A stretch of DNA of 32,839 nucleotides, taken from contig DVHJ01000049.1 of the NCBI GenBank assembly GCA_018712145.1, positions 1-32,839 of the forward strand, in the 5' to 3' direction. The stretch's first letter is position 1, and each line of letters starts with the position of its first letter. The DNA comes from Candidatus Faecousia faecigallinarum. Its GTDB lineage: Bacteria > Bacillota > Clostridia > Oscillospirales > Oscillospiraceae. Positions 15,731-23,382 of this stretch are shown piece after piece. The position numbers were made by a program, and so were the translations under genes. The notes beneath the pieces are model-generated. The model did not search any database and was not told the DNA's origin. It was given only the letters and a program-made list of their open reading frames with translations.

Positions 15731-17395
15731 ATGGGGCGATTCTGGGCGGCGCTGCTGTGCTGCCTGCTGCTGGTCACCGCAGTTGCCGGCGCGGGAAGCG
15801 GCAACACCATGGACATTACCGCTAGGGTAAGCAGCGATGGCGCCTGCCAGATGTCGGTGCAGATGACCCTCAACCTGGCCCAGCCGGTGGAATCGGTGAC
15901 CATCCCCTTGGGCAGTGGCGCAAAGGATGCCACAGTCAACGGTGTGGAAGCCCCCATCCGCCAGGTGGCAGGCGTGCCCAGCTTAGTCCTCACCAGCGAA
16001 ACCGGTTACACCGGCCAGCTTTCCCTGGCCTTGGATTACACCCTGGCGGACTGCCTGGATGAGGATTGGACCCTGGTGCTGCCCTTGCTGGCAGAGGGGC
16101 TGGCCTATCCCATGGATGCCGTTTCCTTTCAGATCACCCTGCCCGGCGCCTTTTCCCAGCTGCCCATTTTTACTAGCGGCTACTACGGCGCGGATGTAGA
16201 CAATTATATGACCCTGTCCATTTCCGGCGGGGAAATTACCGGCACAGTGGATGTACCCCTGCGGGACCGGGAGAGCCTGACTTTTACCATGGAAACAGAT
16301 CCCACGCTGTTCCCCCGGGAAAGCGGCACCGGGCATTTTTCCCCGGTGGCTTGGTTGTGCGCCCTGGGCTTGGCCTTGCTGGCCCTGCTCTACTGGCTGG
16401 TTCGCCTGAGCTGGAAACCGTTCCGCCCTGTGGTGCAAACCCAGCCTCCGGTGGGGGCGGAACCAGGGGAGTTGGGCTGCAAGCTGTTTGCCCGTAGCCC
16501 CGACCTGCCGCTGATGGTACTGTCCTGGGCAAGGCTGGGCTACTTGACGATCCATATCAGCCAGGAGAAGGCGGTAACCCTTCACAAGCGGATGGATATG
16601 GGCAACGAACGTAGTGCCTATGAAAATCAACTGTTCCGCCAGGTATTTGGCCACGGCCAGTTGGCCGATACCGGTGGAAGGCGCTTTCAGTCCATCCGTC
16701 AGCAAGTCAGCGCCGGCCGGCCCCAGGTTCAGGGACTGTTCCGCAAGAGCGGTTTGCCTGTTGTGGTCCGGCTGCTGAGCGCTTTGTCCGGCGGCTTTTT
16801 ATGGGTGGGCATGGCAGATGCGGCCTGGGGGCGGCCGGTTTGGACGGTAATGGCGGGACTGGCGGGGACCGTGGCCGCTTGGCTTGTTCCACCGGGTTTT
16901 ACCGCGCCGTTTTCCTGGGACCGCCGTCCGGGCTGGCGCGCCCTGGCCGCTGCCGGAATTACCCTGGCCTTCGGGCTCTTTACCGGCTGCTTCTGGGTGG
17001 GGGTGGCATTCTGCCTGGTAGAGTCCGTGGCGGGTTTGCTCATTGTGTTTGGTGGCCGCCGGAGTCCGGCGGGCCGTCAGATGGTGCAGTCTATCCTGGG
17101 CTTTCGCCAGCAGTTAAAAACTTTAACCAACCCGGCCGGGATTTTGGCCCAGAATCCCAACTATTACTATGACATGGCGCCGTCGGCCCTGGCCCTGGGC
17201 GTGGACAGGCAATTTGCAGCCCGGTTTGAAACGCTGCGGCTGCCCGACTGCCCCTGGCTGGTTGCCGATGTCCCCCTGGGCAACCATGCGTTGGAGTGGT
17301 ACCCGGTGCTGCGGCAGGTTACCCAGATACTGCGGGGAAAATTCCCCGGCGGCGACCGGCGGCAGAGAAGATATCCCAAGAGGAGGAGAATTTGA
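15731..17395 (+). CDS. DUF2207-like membrane protein
   Basis: The 554-residue protein has a signal peptide (FWAALLCCLLLVTAVAGAG), an extracytoplasmic beta-rich domain to about residue 195, and a membrane segment (WLCALGLALLALLYWLVRL, about 206-224). A cytoplasmic part follows with SWARLGYLTIHI and KRMDMGNERSAYENQLFRQV, then a block of hydrophobic helices around residues 350-440. This order matches the DUF2207 family of predicted membrane proteins, whose biochemical role is not established. ATG 15731 is chosen because GGAGGG lies six bases upstream and the promoter is at 15671-15699. It overlaps the TraX-like gene by one base (TGATG), so the two are probably co-translated. Confidence 0.8.
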   Translation: MGRFWAALLCCLLLVTAVAGAGSGNTMDITARVSSDGACQMSVQMTLNLAQPVESVTIPLGSGAKDATVNGVEAPIRQVAGVPSLVLTSETGYTGQLSLALDYTLADCLDEDWTLVLPLLAEGLAYPMDAVSFQITLPGAFSQLPIFTSGYYGADVDNYMTLSISGGEITGTVDVPLRDRESLTFTMETDPTLFPRESGTGHFSPVAWLCALGLALLALLYWLVRLSWKPFRPVVQTQPPVGAEPGELGCKLFARSPDLPLMVLSWARLGYLTIHISQEKAVTLHKRMDMGNERSAYENQLFRQVFGHGQLADTGGRRFQSIRQQVSAGRPQVQGLFRKSGLPVVVRLLSALSGGFLWVGMADAAWGRPVWTVMAGLAGTVAAWLVPPGFTAPFSWDRRPGWRALAAAGITLAFGLFTGCFWVGVAFCLVESVAGLLIVFGGRRSPAGRQMVQSILGFRQQLKTLTNPAGILAQNPNYYYDMAPSALALGVDRQFAARFETLRLPDCPWLVADVPLGNHALEWYPVLRQVTQILRGKFPGGDRRQRRYPKRRRI

Positions 17396-18177
17396 TGGCA
17401 AACAATTCGTTGAAAGCACCCCGGCGCTTTGCCACCGGGGATCTATTGAAGGTGGTGGCCGCCATGCTCATGGTGCAGGCCAGCGTAGGCGCATCTCTCA
17501 TTGAGCACACCATGCTGAGCTTGGACACCATCGATTCATCCCGGGCCGAAGCTCTGCTGGACAGCGGCGGCGGGCTGGCAGTGGGCTTGGCCTTCCTGTT
17601 CCGGATTTGGGCCAACGTGGCCTGGCCCATTTACGCTTTCCTGGGGGTGCAGGGATTTCTGTATACCAGCTCCACCAAGGGATATCTCATTCGGGTGGCC
17701 ATCTTTGCTCTGGTCAGTGAGATTCCCTATGACCTGGCCATGTCCGGGCAGTGGTTCAATTGGGCCGATCAGAATGGCATGCTCTCCCTGCTCATTGGCT
17801 TGGTGGGCCTGACCCTGTCGGAAGAATTGAGCCGCCGGAGCAAGAGCTACATGCCCCGGGTGGCCATGTTGGTGGGCTGCACCCTGTGGGCCTGGCTGTT
17901 GCGCACCCAGTTTGGGCACTTTGTGGTGCCGGCGATGTTTGCTTTCTTCTATCTGGAGGAGCGGGAGATGCTTCGGAGCCTGGTGGTGGTAGCGCTTGGC
18001 CTTCTGGTGGTGCCTTCCTCCGGCCTCATGGCGTTGACGGTGATTATCCCTGCGGCGCTTGCCTGCCTTCTGCTGCATTGGTACAACGACCGTCCCCCCA
18101 TCATCAATAAATGGGTGTGGTATGGTTTATATCCGCTGCATTTGCTCATTTTGGGCATTGTGGCCCTGGTTAAATAG
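17395..18177 (+). CDS. TraX-family integral membrane protein
   Basis: The 260-residue protein is hydrophobic along most of its length with about seven to eight predicted membrane helices. The stretch RIWANVAWPIYAFLGVQGFL followed by YLIRVAIFALVSEIPYDLAM matches the TraX signature. TraX of the F plasmid acetylates pilin, but chromosomal TraX homologues are common in Firmicutes and their acceptors are unknown; an acyltransferase role is an extrapolation. It shares a TGATG junction with the DUF2207 gene and is followed by a strong terminator, so the two form a bicistronic unit. AGGAGGAGAA provides the ribosome site. Confidence 0.85.
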   Translation: MANNSLKAPRRFATGDLLKVVAAMLMVQASVGASLIEHTMLSLDTIDSSRAEALLDSGGGLAVGLAFLFRIWANVAWPIYAFLGVQGFLYTSSTKGYLIRVAIFALVSEIPYDLAMSGQWFNWADQNGMLSLLIGLVGLTLSEELSRRSKSYMPRVAMLVGCTLWAWLLRTQFGHFVVPAMFAFFYLEEREMLRSLVVVALGLLVVPSSGLMALTVIIPAALACLLLHWYNDRPPIINKWVWYGLYPLHLLILGIVALVK

Positions 18178-18198
18178 TCCAACAAGAATCATGTTTAT

Positions 18199-18246
18199 GG
18201 GGTTGCTGCAAAATCCAAGATTTTGCAGCAACCCCATTGTTTTTTC
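18199..18246 (+). terminator. Strong intrinsic terminator after the TraX gene
   Basis: A perfect 17-bp stem (18199-18215 with 18219-18235) and a 3-nt loop, followed by ATTGTTTTTT. The 85 nt beyond it, up to the convergent ABC gene, hold a weaker hairpin (GCCGG/CCGGGC before GTTTTT near 18307). Confidence 0.9.
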
Positions 18247-18329
18247 AGGATTGAGTTGCTTACCGCATTAAGCGCGGCAACCTTGCCGGCAAATGCCTAC
18301 CGGGCGTTTTTCATCAACCCCGCTCCATC

Positions 18330-19940
18330 CTAGGCCGGAGATAACCTGCCCTGGGCCAGGACATACGCACCGTCGTACTGCCCGGCTAAGGCCGGATTCG
18401 GCTTGTGGCAGACATGAATGACCATGGCCGGTTCATTCAGCAGCAATTGCTCTACCACCTGGGCATTGTCCTGATCCAGGGCCGAGGTAACCTCATCCAG
18501 TAAGTAAACCCCAGGCTGCCCCACCATGGCCCGGGCCAGGGCCACCCGCTGCCGCTCGCCGCCGGAGAGGGTTTCCACAATCTCCGGGGTGATTTCCTGG
18601 TTGCGGTACCGCTCCAGTAAATACCCCAGATTCAGCTTGCCAATTACACCGGCATAAATTTTTGGGTCAATGGTGCGGCCCAGGCAAATATTTTCTTCCA
18701 AGGTAGCGTAGAAGAGATAGGGTTCCTGAAACACCGGACAGACCTGCCCGTAGTAGGAATCGTATTCAATTGTACGAATTTCTTGCCGGTTATACAGAAT
18801 ATCTCCATCGTACCGGTTATCCCCGATTTGTGCAATCAAGCGCAGCAGGGTGGATTTCCCGCTGCCGCTTTCCCCGGTGATCCGGTACTTCTTCCCGGCG
18901 GCGAAGCTGACGGACACATCCCGCAGAATCTCCACTTCCCCAACCCGGTAAGAAAGGTGTTTTACCGTCAGCCGGTCAAGGTCCCCGGCCTGTTCATGCC
19001 GCTGCTCCTGCCGGGGGTTTTCCAGCATTTGGGCATACCGGTCCACAATTGGCCGGACTTCGTTCCGCCCGTGGCGCAAATAGGCCAGCACCTCAATGGG
19101 AGCGCTGATCACTTCCGCCAGTTGGATTACCGCCACCAGGCTCCCCACGTCAATCTCCCCCCTGGCGATGAGGGCGATGCCAATGAGCAAAATCAGTACC
19201 GTCTTGGCCACCTGGAGGATGATGGTTATCCCCTGGACGATCAGCTGATGCCGCAGCAAGGTAAACTCGCTTTTCGACACCTGGCCGCTGGCCCCGTCCA
19301 CGGCCTCTGTGCTATACTTCCGGCAGCGGTACGCCTTAATTAACCGCACCCCCTCCAGCATGGATTGCAGGGTGGTGTTGTACTGCCCCAGGATGCCGGA
19401 ATACCGCTTTCGCGCTGCGCCGCCTTTTTTCCGCATGGTATTGGGCAGGGCAATGATGGCGACGCTGACCCCCACAATCACCAGGGCCAGGAGCCAGTGA
19501 ATGGCCAGCAGAGACAGGGCGGACAGGACAATCAGGCTGACGCACTTAAGGATATCGATGGTGCCCAGGAAATACTGCTCCGCCACGCTGGGGATATCAT
19601 TGTTCACAAAGGAAACCAGGCCGGAAATTTCCTCCCGCTTGGCCCCATCGTTCCGGAGGAAGCCCCGGAATACTTGGCTGCGCATCAGGGCTTTCTGCTT
19701 AATTTTCAGCAGATTACCGGCGTAACTGTCCGCTTCGGCAAAGCAAATTTGCAGGAAGCTCACCAGCAGGAAGGCCCCCAGCATCACGGTCCGGTTGGCA
19801 GAACCGGACACCACGGCGGAAATCAGCCTGCCGGAAACGGTGGGCACCAAGACGCCAATGGCGGAATACACGACGCCAACAATCAACGCAAAATAGAAAA
19901 ACTTCTTGTTTTTGCCCAAAAGATTGTGAAATTTCTTCAC
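18330..19940 (-). CDS. Half-size ABC exporter (permease fused to ATPase)
   Basis: The 536-residue protein joins a six-helix ABC exporter membrane domain (about residues 1-300) to an ATPase domain. The ATPase shows Walker A TGESGSGKSTLLRL, signature LSGGERQRVALARA, Walker B VYLLDEVTSALD, and a His-loop in VIHVCHKPNP. Substrate is unknown; single half-transporters work as dimers and export drugs, peptides or lipids. I prefer GTG 19940 because GGGAGGG lies six bases upstream; ATG 19955 in the same frame has no ribosome site. It is preceded by a roughly 330-nt leader with its own promoter and a terminator (20021-20072), so expression may depend on readthrough. No peptidase domain or second half-transporter gene is adjacent. 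Confidence 0.85.
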   Translation of the reverse strand: MKKFHNLLGKNKKFFYFALIVGVVYSAIGVLVPTVSGRLISAVVSGSANRTVMLGAFLLVSFLQICFAEADSYAGNLLKIKQKALMRSQVFRGFLRNDGAKREEISGLVSFVNNDIPSVAEQYFLGTIDILKCVSLIVLSALSLLAIHWLLALVIVGVSVAIIALPNTMRKKGGAARKRYSGILGQYNTTLQSMLEGVRLIKAYRCRKYSTEAVDGASGQVSKSEFTLLRHQLIVQGITIILQVAKTVLILLIGIALIARGEIDVGSLVAVIQLAEVISAPIEVLAYLRHGRNEVRPIVDRYAQMLENPRQEQRHEQAGDLDRLTVKHLSYRVGEVEILRDVSVSFAAGKKYRITGESGSGKSTLLRLIAQIGDNRYDGDILYNRQEIRTIEYDSYYGQVCPVFQEPYLFYATLEENICLGRTIDPKIYAGVIGKLNLGYLLERYRNQEITPEIVETLSGGERQRVALARAMVGQPGVYLLDEVTSALDQDNAQVVEQLLLNEPAMVIHVCHKPNPALAGQYDGAYVLAQGRLSPA

Positions 19941-20020
19941 TTCAATCCCTCCCATCCCAATTTATCTCTTCCGGGATTCTGCCCCCGGCGGGGAAATCCG
20001 CTCAGTATTTCCGGAAACAC

Positions 20021-20072
20021 GGAAAAAATAGACCCGCACAGAAGGTCGCGACGCCTCTTATGCGGGTCTATT
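20021..20072 (-). terminator. Intrinsic terminator in the ABC exporter leader
   Basis: On the minus strand, AATAGACCCGCA (20072-20061) pairs perfectly with TGCGGGTCTATT (20038-20027), followed by TTTTCC. It lies between the leader promoter and the exporter gene. Confidence 0.8.
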
Positions 20073-20193
20073 GCGCAAGGGAAATTACTGCGCTCGCTAG
20101 CCAATGTCAAACGCCAATTTACCTATTTCTGTTTAGGCAACCCCATATCCGCCAGCGTATACCCGCCAGTTTATAGGGGCTGCCTGGGCCGCC

Positions 20194-20238
20194 CTATTTC
20201 AGCAGGATACGCTTCAGCACCAGGACAATGCTGCTCAC
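20194..20238 (-). CDS. Possible 14-residue leader peptide
   Basis: A GTG-started micro-ORF encodes MSSIVLVLKRILLK and ends with TAG. AGGGGGTGA, nearly perfect against the 16S anti-Shine-Dalgarno, lies at ideal spacing upstream. The peptide is hydrophobic with three positive charges. It sits in the middle of the leader RNA, about 120 nt before the terminator, as a ribosome-sensing leader peptide would. A second short frame (20309-20259, MHSFGQRRWSGQGTFP) ends just before it but has a poorly spaced ribosome site. An in-frame GTG at 20247 would add three residues. Translation is unproven; at this length chance is a real alternative. Confidence 0.35.
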   Translation of the reverse strand: MSSIVLVLKRILLK

Positions 20239-20357
20239 TGCGTTCACCCCCTGTCCATTCACGGGAAGGTTCCTTGCCCGGACCAACGTCTTTGCCCGAA
20301 GGAATGCATCGGTGCGCACCCAGCCTCTCCAGGCTGAAAGCTGAGTATTTTTTTATT

Positions 20358-20386
20358 AGTATAAATCAAAATTTCCAAAAAGTCAA
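20358..20386 (-). promoter_or_regulatory. Strong promoter of the ABC exporter leader
   Basis: On the minus strand, TTGACT (20386-20381), 17-nt spacer, TATACT (20363-20358), in an AT-rich stretch. Confidence 0.8.
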
Positions 20387-20410
20387 TGTCTTCTCGGGAA
20401 TGACGCAGAG

Positions 20411-20463
20411 AAAAAACGGGAAAATAATCACCGGTTGTTGTGCAAATTGTACAACAACCGGTG
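20411..20463 (-). terminator. Terminator of the degV-like gene
   Basis: A perfect 13-bp stem, CACCGGTTGTTGT (20429-20441) with ACAACAACCGGTG (20451-20463), followed on the minus strand by T-rich sequence ending in TTTTTT (20416-20411). Confidence 0.85.
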
Positions 20464-20509
20464 TGGAACATTCTTTTTTCTGGACAAATAAAATGCCGTT
20501 TCCCGGCTT

Positions 20510-21379
20510 TTACCCTTTCCGGGCGAAGGCGGCGCCCACTATCTTGGGGCCGGCGTTGGCGGCGATGGCCGCGCCGATTTGATAGTTTCCCGCCGGGGGA
20601 TAGCCCAGCATTTGGGTCAGCAGTTCCCCCAGCTGCCGGGCGCAGTCCGGGTCGCTGCCGCAGATGGTCTCATAGGGTGTGCCCGGCTGGATGGCTTCCG
20701 CCGTCATCTCCGCCACCTTCTGCACCAGTTTATTCTCCCCCCGGCACTTGGCGGCGGTGACAATCTCGTTGCCGAAAATCTGCATCACCGGTTTCAGGTT
20801 CAGCTTGTCCCCCAGGAAAGCGGCGGCGCTGGGAATCCGCCCGGATTTGGCGGCATACTTCAGGGTATACATGCCGAAGAATACCTCCCGCCGGGGCAAG
20901 ATGTCTTCCAGGTAAGCCAACACAGCCTCAACACTCCCGCCGTCTTTCAGCCTACGGGCCGCTTCCACCACCGGCGCGCCATACTGGGCGGAATACCCCC
21001 GGCCGTCAAAGCTGTGAATGCGGATTTTCCCCTGGTATTCGGGATATTCGGTGAAAAACTGCTCCCTGGCCAGCAGGGAGTTGCCGTAGGTGGCGGAGCC
21101 CTGGGAATTGATCAGCACCAAAATCAACTCGGTTACCCCCTGCCGGGCGTTATCCAGATAGATCTCCTGGAACTGGTAGGGGTTGACCTGGGCGGTTTTG
21201 GGGATCTCGTCATATTGGGCCATCAGGGCATAAAACCCGTCGTTGTCAAAGTCCACCCGGCTGGTGTACGTCTTTTCCCCCAGGCTCACCTGGAAGGGAA
21301 TAATCTCTATGCCATAGGCCGCCTCGTCCGCCGGGGAAATGTCGCTGGCTGAATCGGTGATGATCTTTACCTTTTCCAC
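20510..21379 (-). CDS. DegV-family fatty-acid-binding protein
   Basis: The 289-residue protein begins EKVKIITDSASDISP, the DegV hallmark, and contains TAQVNPYQFQEIY, LINSQGSATYGNS, and the C-terminal GPKIVGAAF. DegV (FakB-like) proteins bind a fatty acid and present it to the kinase FakA for acyl-phosphate synthesis; which fatty acid this one binds cannot be read from sequence. GTG 21379 is chosen because AAAGGGAG lies six bases upstream and the family normally starts right there; a longer frame from ATG 21427 adds an unlikely MPLARRQPPG extension, and its first bases fall within the expected start-site region of the promoter. It has its own promoter and terminator, so it is a single-gene unit. 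Confidence 0.88.
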   Translation of the reverse strand: MEKVKIITDSASDISPADEAAYGIEIIPFQVSLGEKTYTSRVDFDNDGFYALMAQYDEIPKTAQVNPYQFQEIYLDNARQGVTELILVLINSQGSATYGNSLLAREQFFTEYPEYQGKIRIHSFDGRGYSAQYGAPVVEAARRLKDGGSVEAVLAYLEDILPRREVFFGMYTLKYAAKSGRIPSAAAFLGDKLNLKPVMQIFGNEIVTAAKCRGENKLVQKVAEMTAEAIQPGTPYETICGSDPDCARQLGELLTQMLGYPPAGNYQIGAAIAANAGPKIVGAAFARKG

Positions 21380-21432
21380 AATGCTCTCCCTTTCTGTGCC
21401 CGGCGGCTGACGTCGCGCCAAGGGCATGCCAC

Positions 21433-21462
21433 ATTATAGGCGGCAAGATGGTGACTTGTCAA
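21433..21462 (-). promoter_or_regulatory. Promoter of the degV-like gene
   Basis: On the minus strand, TTGACA (21462-21457), 18-nt spacer, TATAAT (21438-21433). Both hexamers are perfect. Confidence 0.85.
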
Positions 21463-21634
21463 CAAGCTTCCCGTTTAATTGGTCAATTTTGCCCTTTTGC
21501 ATAAATATTCCAGGTAGATTTTGAAAAAACTGGACTTATCTGTTGTGCGGACTAAAGCGGCGGGACAATTTGCATCCCTGCGGAAAGAGAGAAGACCAAG
21601 CGGCACTTGGGGCAAATTCGCTGGCAGGCGGAGA

Positions 21635-22510
21635 TTACCACACCTTGATCCACCAGTCGTTGGAGAAGGTCTGCCCTGCCGGCACCGCAATCCGGTCCGG
21701 CAAGGTGGACAGCTCTTCCACCGTATTGTCCCGGCCGGGCAGGGTGGCCCAAGGCTCAATGCACAGGTAGGGGGCGTCGGTTTTGGGCTGATGCCAGAAG
21801 CCCACATACGGCATCTGGGGATATCCAACCGTCACGCCGTGGCTGCCCTTGGGGGAGGACAGGGTCACCTGCCGGGGGGCGTCCGCCAGCACCACTGCGT
21901 CCAGGTCAAACAGATCGTGGCGCAGGGGCAGGTACCGCCCCTGTTCCAGGGGATAGTCCGGCCGATCCGGGGCCACCTGCAGCGACGGGCTGAACACCAC
22001 CTGGTGGGGCTGGCAGGCCTCCGGGAAAGTCAGCCGGTAGTCGGAGAAGGACAGGCCCGGATCCATGGGCACTTGGAAGCCGGGATGGCCCCCCATGCCG
22101 CAGTACAGAAGTTTATCGTCCTGATTCTCCACCTGGAAGGCGATGTGCAAGGTATTCTCCGCCAGCCGGTAGACAATCCGGAAGGTAAACCGGTAGGGAT
22201 ACATCTTCAGGGTCTCCGGCGACTGGGACAGGGCAAAGCAGCACTGGTCCGGCTGGGCGTATTCCAGGGTCATCTGGGCATGGCGGACAAAGCCGTGGCG
22301 GGTCATGGGATAGGACACCCCGTCCAGGGTATACCGCTCCTCATGGAGCCGCCCCACAAAGGGGAACAGGTTCGGGGCCTGGCCGGTCCAGTAGGCGGGA
22401 TCTCCCTGCCACAGATATTCCTGGCCGGTTTTCGCATCCCGGATGGAGGTGAGGGTAGCCCCTTCCGGGCTGACGGTTACTTCCAGATAGTCGTTGGTAA
22501 TTTTTGTCAT
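21635..22510 (-). CDS. Aldose 1-epimerase-like protein (LacX type)
   Basis: The 291-residue protein belongs to the galactose-mutarotase fold. GATLTSIRDAKTGQEYLWQG near the N-terminus, FPFVGRL, RHGFVRHA with a conserved His, GMGGHPGFQVP with the likely catalytic His, and a C-terminal CIEPWATLPGRDN with the probable catalytic Glu all fit the aldose 1-epimerase/LacX group. These enzymes interconvert sugar anomers; the natural sugar is unknown. Three consecutive ATG codons follow AGGAGG; I take the third (22510) for spacing. It is divergent from the alarmone synthetase gene. Downstream, a small CCAAG/CTTGG hairpin before a T/C-rich tract near 21600 may end the transcript. Confidence 0.85.
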   Translation of the reverse strand: MTKITNDYLEVTVSPEGATLTSIRDAKTGQEYLWQGDPAYWTGQAPNLFPFVGRLHEERYTLDGVSYPMTRHGFVRHAQMTLEYAQPDQCCFALSQSPETLKMYPYRFTFRIVYRLAENTLHIAFQVENQDDKLLYCGMGGHPGFQVPMDPGLSFSDYRLTFPEACQPHQVVFSPSLQVAPDRPDYPLEQGRYLPLRHDLFDLDAVVLADAPRQVTLSSPKGSHGVTVGYPQMPYVGFWHQPKTDAPYLCIEPWATLPGRDNTVEELSTLPDRIAVPAGQTFSNDWWIKVW

Positions 22511-22556
22511 CATCATTTCCTCCTGTATTACAGTTGTAAATAAAGCGTGAATTTCC

Positions 22557-22585
22557 TTGACGGTGGCGGCGGCATTTCCTATAAT
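22557..22585 (+). promoter_or_regulatory. Promoter of the alarmone synthetase gene
   Basis: TTGACG (22557-22562), 17-nt spacer, TATAAT (22580-22585). Confidence 0.8.
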
Positions 22586-22618
22586 TTGCGTAACGAACCC
22601 CGATGGGAGGCAACCCGA

Positions 22619-23338
22619 ATGACAGAAGAAACCACCGGCGCCGTTGTCAAAATGTCCCAGGTTACCGCCTTGCTGGACAGCGGCGCCCTAGATTCCCTGC
22701 GGGAGAATTTCAGCCAGCTCAGAATCCTCATGTCCCGGTACCGCTGCGCCATGATGGAAGTGGAAACCAAGTTTAAGGTGCTCAACGAGCAGTTCTCCCT
22801 GCACAACGACCGCAATCATATTGAGAGTATCCGCTCCCGGCTGAAAAGCATGGACAGCATCCTGGAAAAGCTGCGGCGGAAGGACCTGCCCCTGAGCGTA
22901 GAGTCGGTAGAGGAAAACCTGAACGACGTGGCGGGGGTGCGGGTAATCTGCCCCTTTGTCAATGACATTTATGTCCTGGTGGACTGCCTGCTGCGGCAGG
23001 ACGATGTGACCCTGCTGCAGGTAAAGGACTACATTAAACATCCCAAAGCCAACGGCTACCGCAGCCTGCACCTGATCATCACCGTACCCATTTTCTTAGA
23101 GGACGAAACCAAAACCATGAAGGTGGAGGTACAGCTGCGGACCATCGCCATGGACTTTTGGGCTTCCCTGGAGCATCAAATGCGGTACAAAAAGGATATC
23201 CCGCCCTCCATGGCCGCCAAGCTGGCGGCGGATCTGGGGGAGTGCGCCGACATCAGCGCCATGCTGGATCAGCGGATGCAGGACATCAAAGACCACATCG
23301 AAACCGACGCCACCTCTGCCGCCCGGTGGGACGGCTGA
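22619..23338 (+). CDS. relQ: Small alarmone synthetase (RelQ/YjbM type)
   Basis: The 239-residue protein has a stand-alone RelA-type synthetase domain that makes (p)ppGpp by moving pyrophosphate from ATP to GDP or GTP. Signature blocks are NDVAGVRVICPFVNDIYVLV (102-121), YIKHPKANGYRSLHLI (138-153, nucleotide-binding) and VEVQLRTIAMDFWASLEHQ (169-187, with the conserved Glu and the QLRT motif). There is no hydrolase (HD) domain and no TGS or ACT domain, so it is a small synthetase of the RelQ group rather than a long RSH protein. ATG 22619 is chosen with GGGAGG upstream and lies 34 nt past a consensus promoter. Confidence 0.9.
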   Translation: MTEETTGAVVKMSQVTALLDSGALDSLRENFSQLRILMSRYRCAMMEVETKFKVLNEQFSLHNDRNHIESIRSRLKSMDSILEKLRRKDLPLSVESVEENLNDVAGVRVICPFVNDIYVLVDCLLRQDDVTLLQVKDYIKHPKANGYRSLHLIITVPIFLEDETKTMKVEVQLRTIAMDFWASLEHQMRYKKDIPPSMAAKLAADLGECADISAMLDQRMQDIKDHIETDATSAARWDG

Positions 23339-23382
23339 CGGGTTCATTTTACCAAAAACCGGTAGAAAAGGAAAGAGGAAAA

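Larger units (their letters stand above)
20020..20351 (-). ncRNA. Leader RNA upstream of the ABC exporter, attenuator candidate
   Basis: Transcription from the promoter at 20358-20386 would give about 330 nt ending at the terminator at 20021-20072, 80 nt before the exporter start. Visible pairings include CAGCC/GGCTG near 20330, CAGCA/TGCTG (20216-20234), and ATAGGG/CCCTAT around 20176-20196. The stretch GCGGGTATA (20166-20158) can pair with the terminator's first arm TAGACCCGC, forming a possible antiterminator. I looked for T-box, purine, c-di-GMP, guanidine and similar riboswitch cores and saw none. It may instead be a free-standing small RNA with readthrough into the exporter. Confidence 0.5.

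Noticed and set aside
20020..20351. T-box riboswitch in the ABC exporter leader
   Set aside because: AGGGGGTGAACGCAG only loosely resembles the T-box sequence, and it lies 170 nt from the terminator, while a T-box sits directly at it; it fits better as a Shine-Dalgarno.
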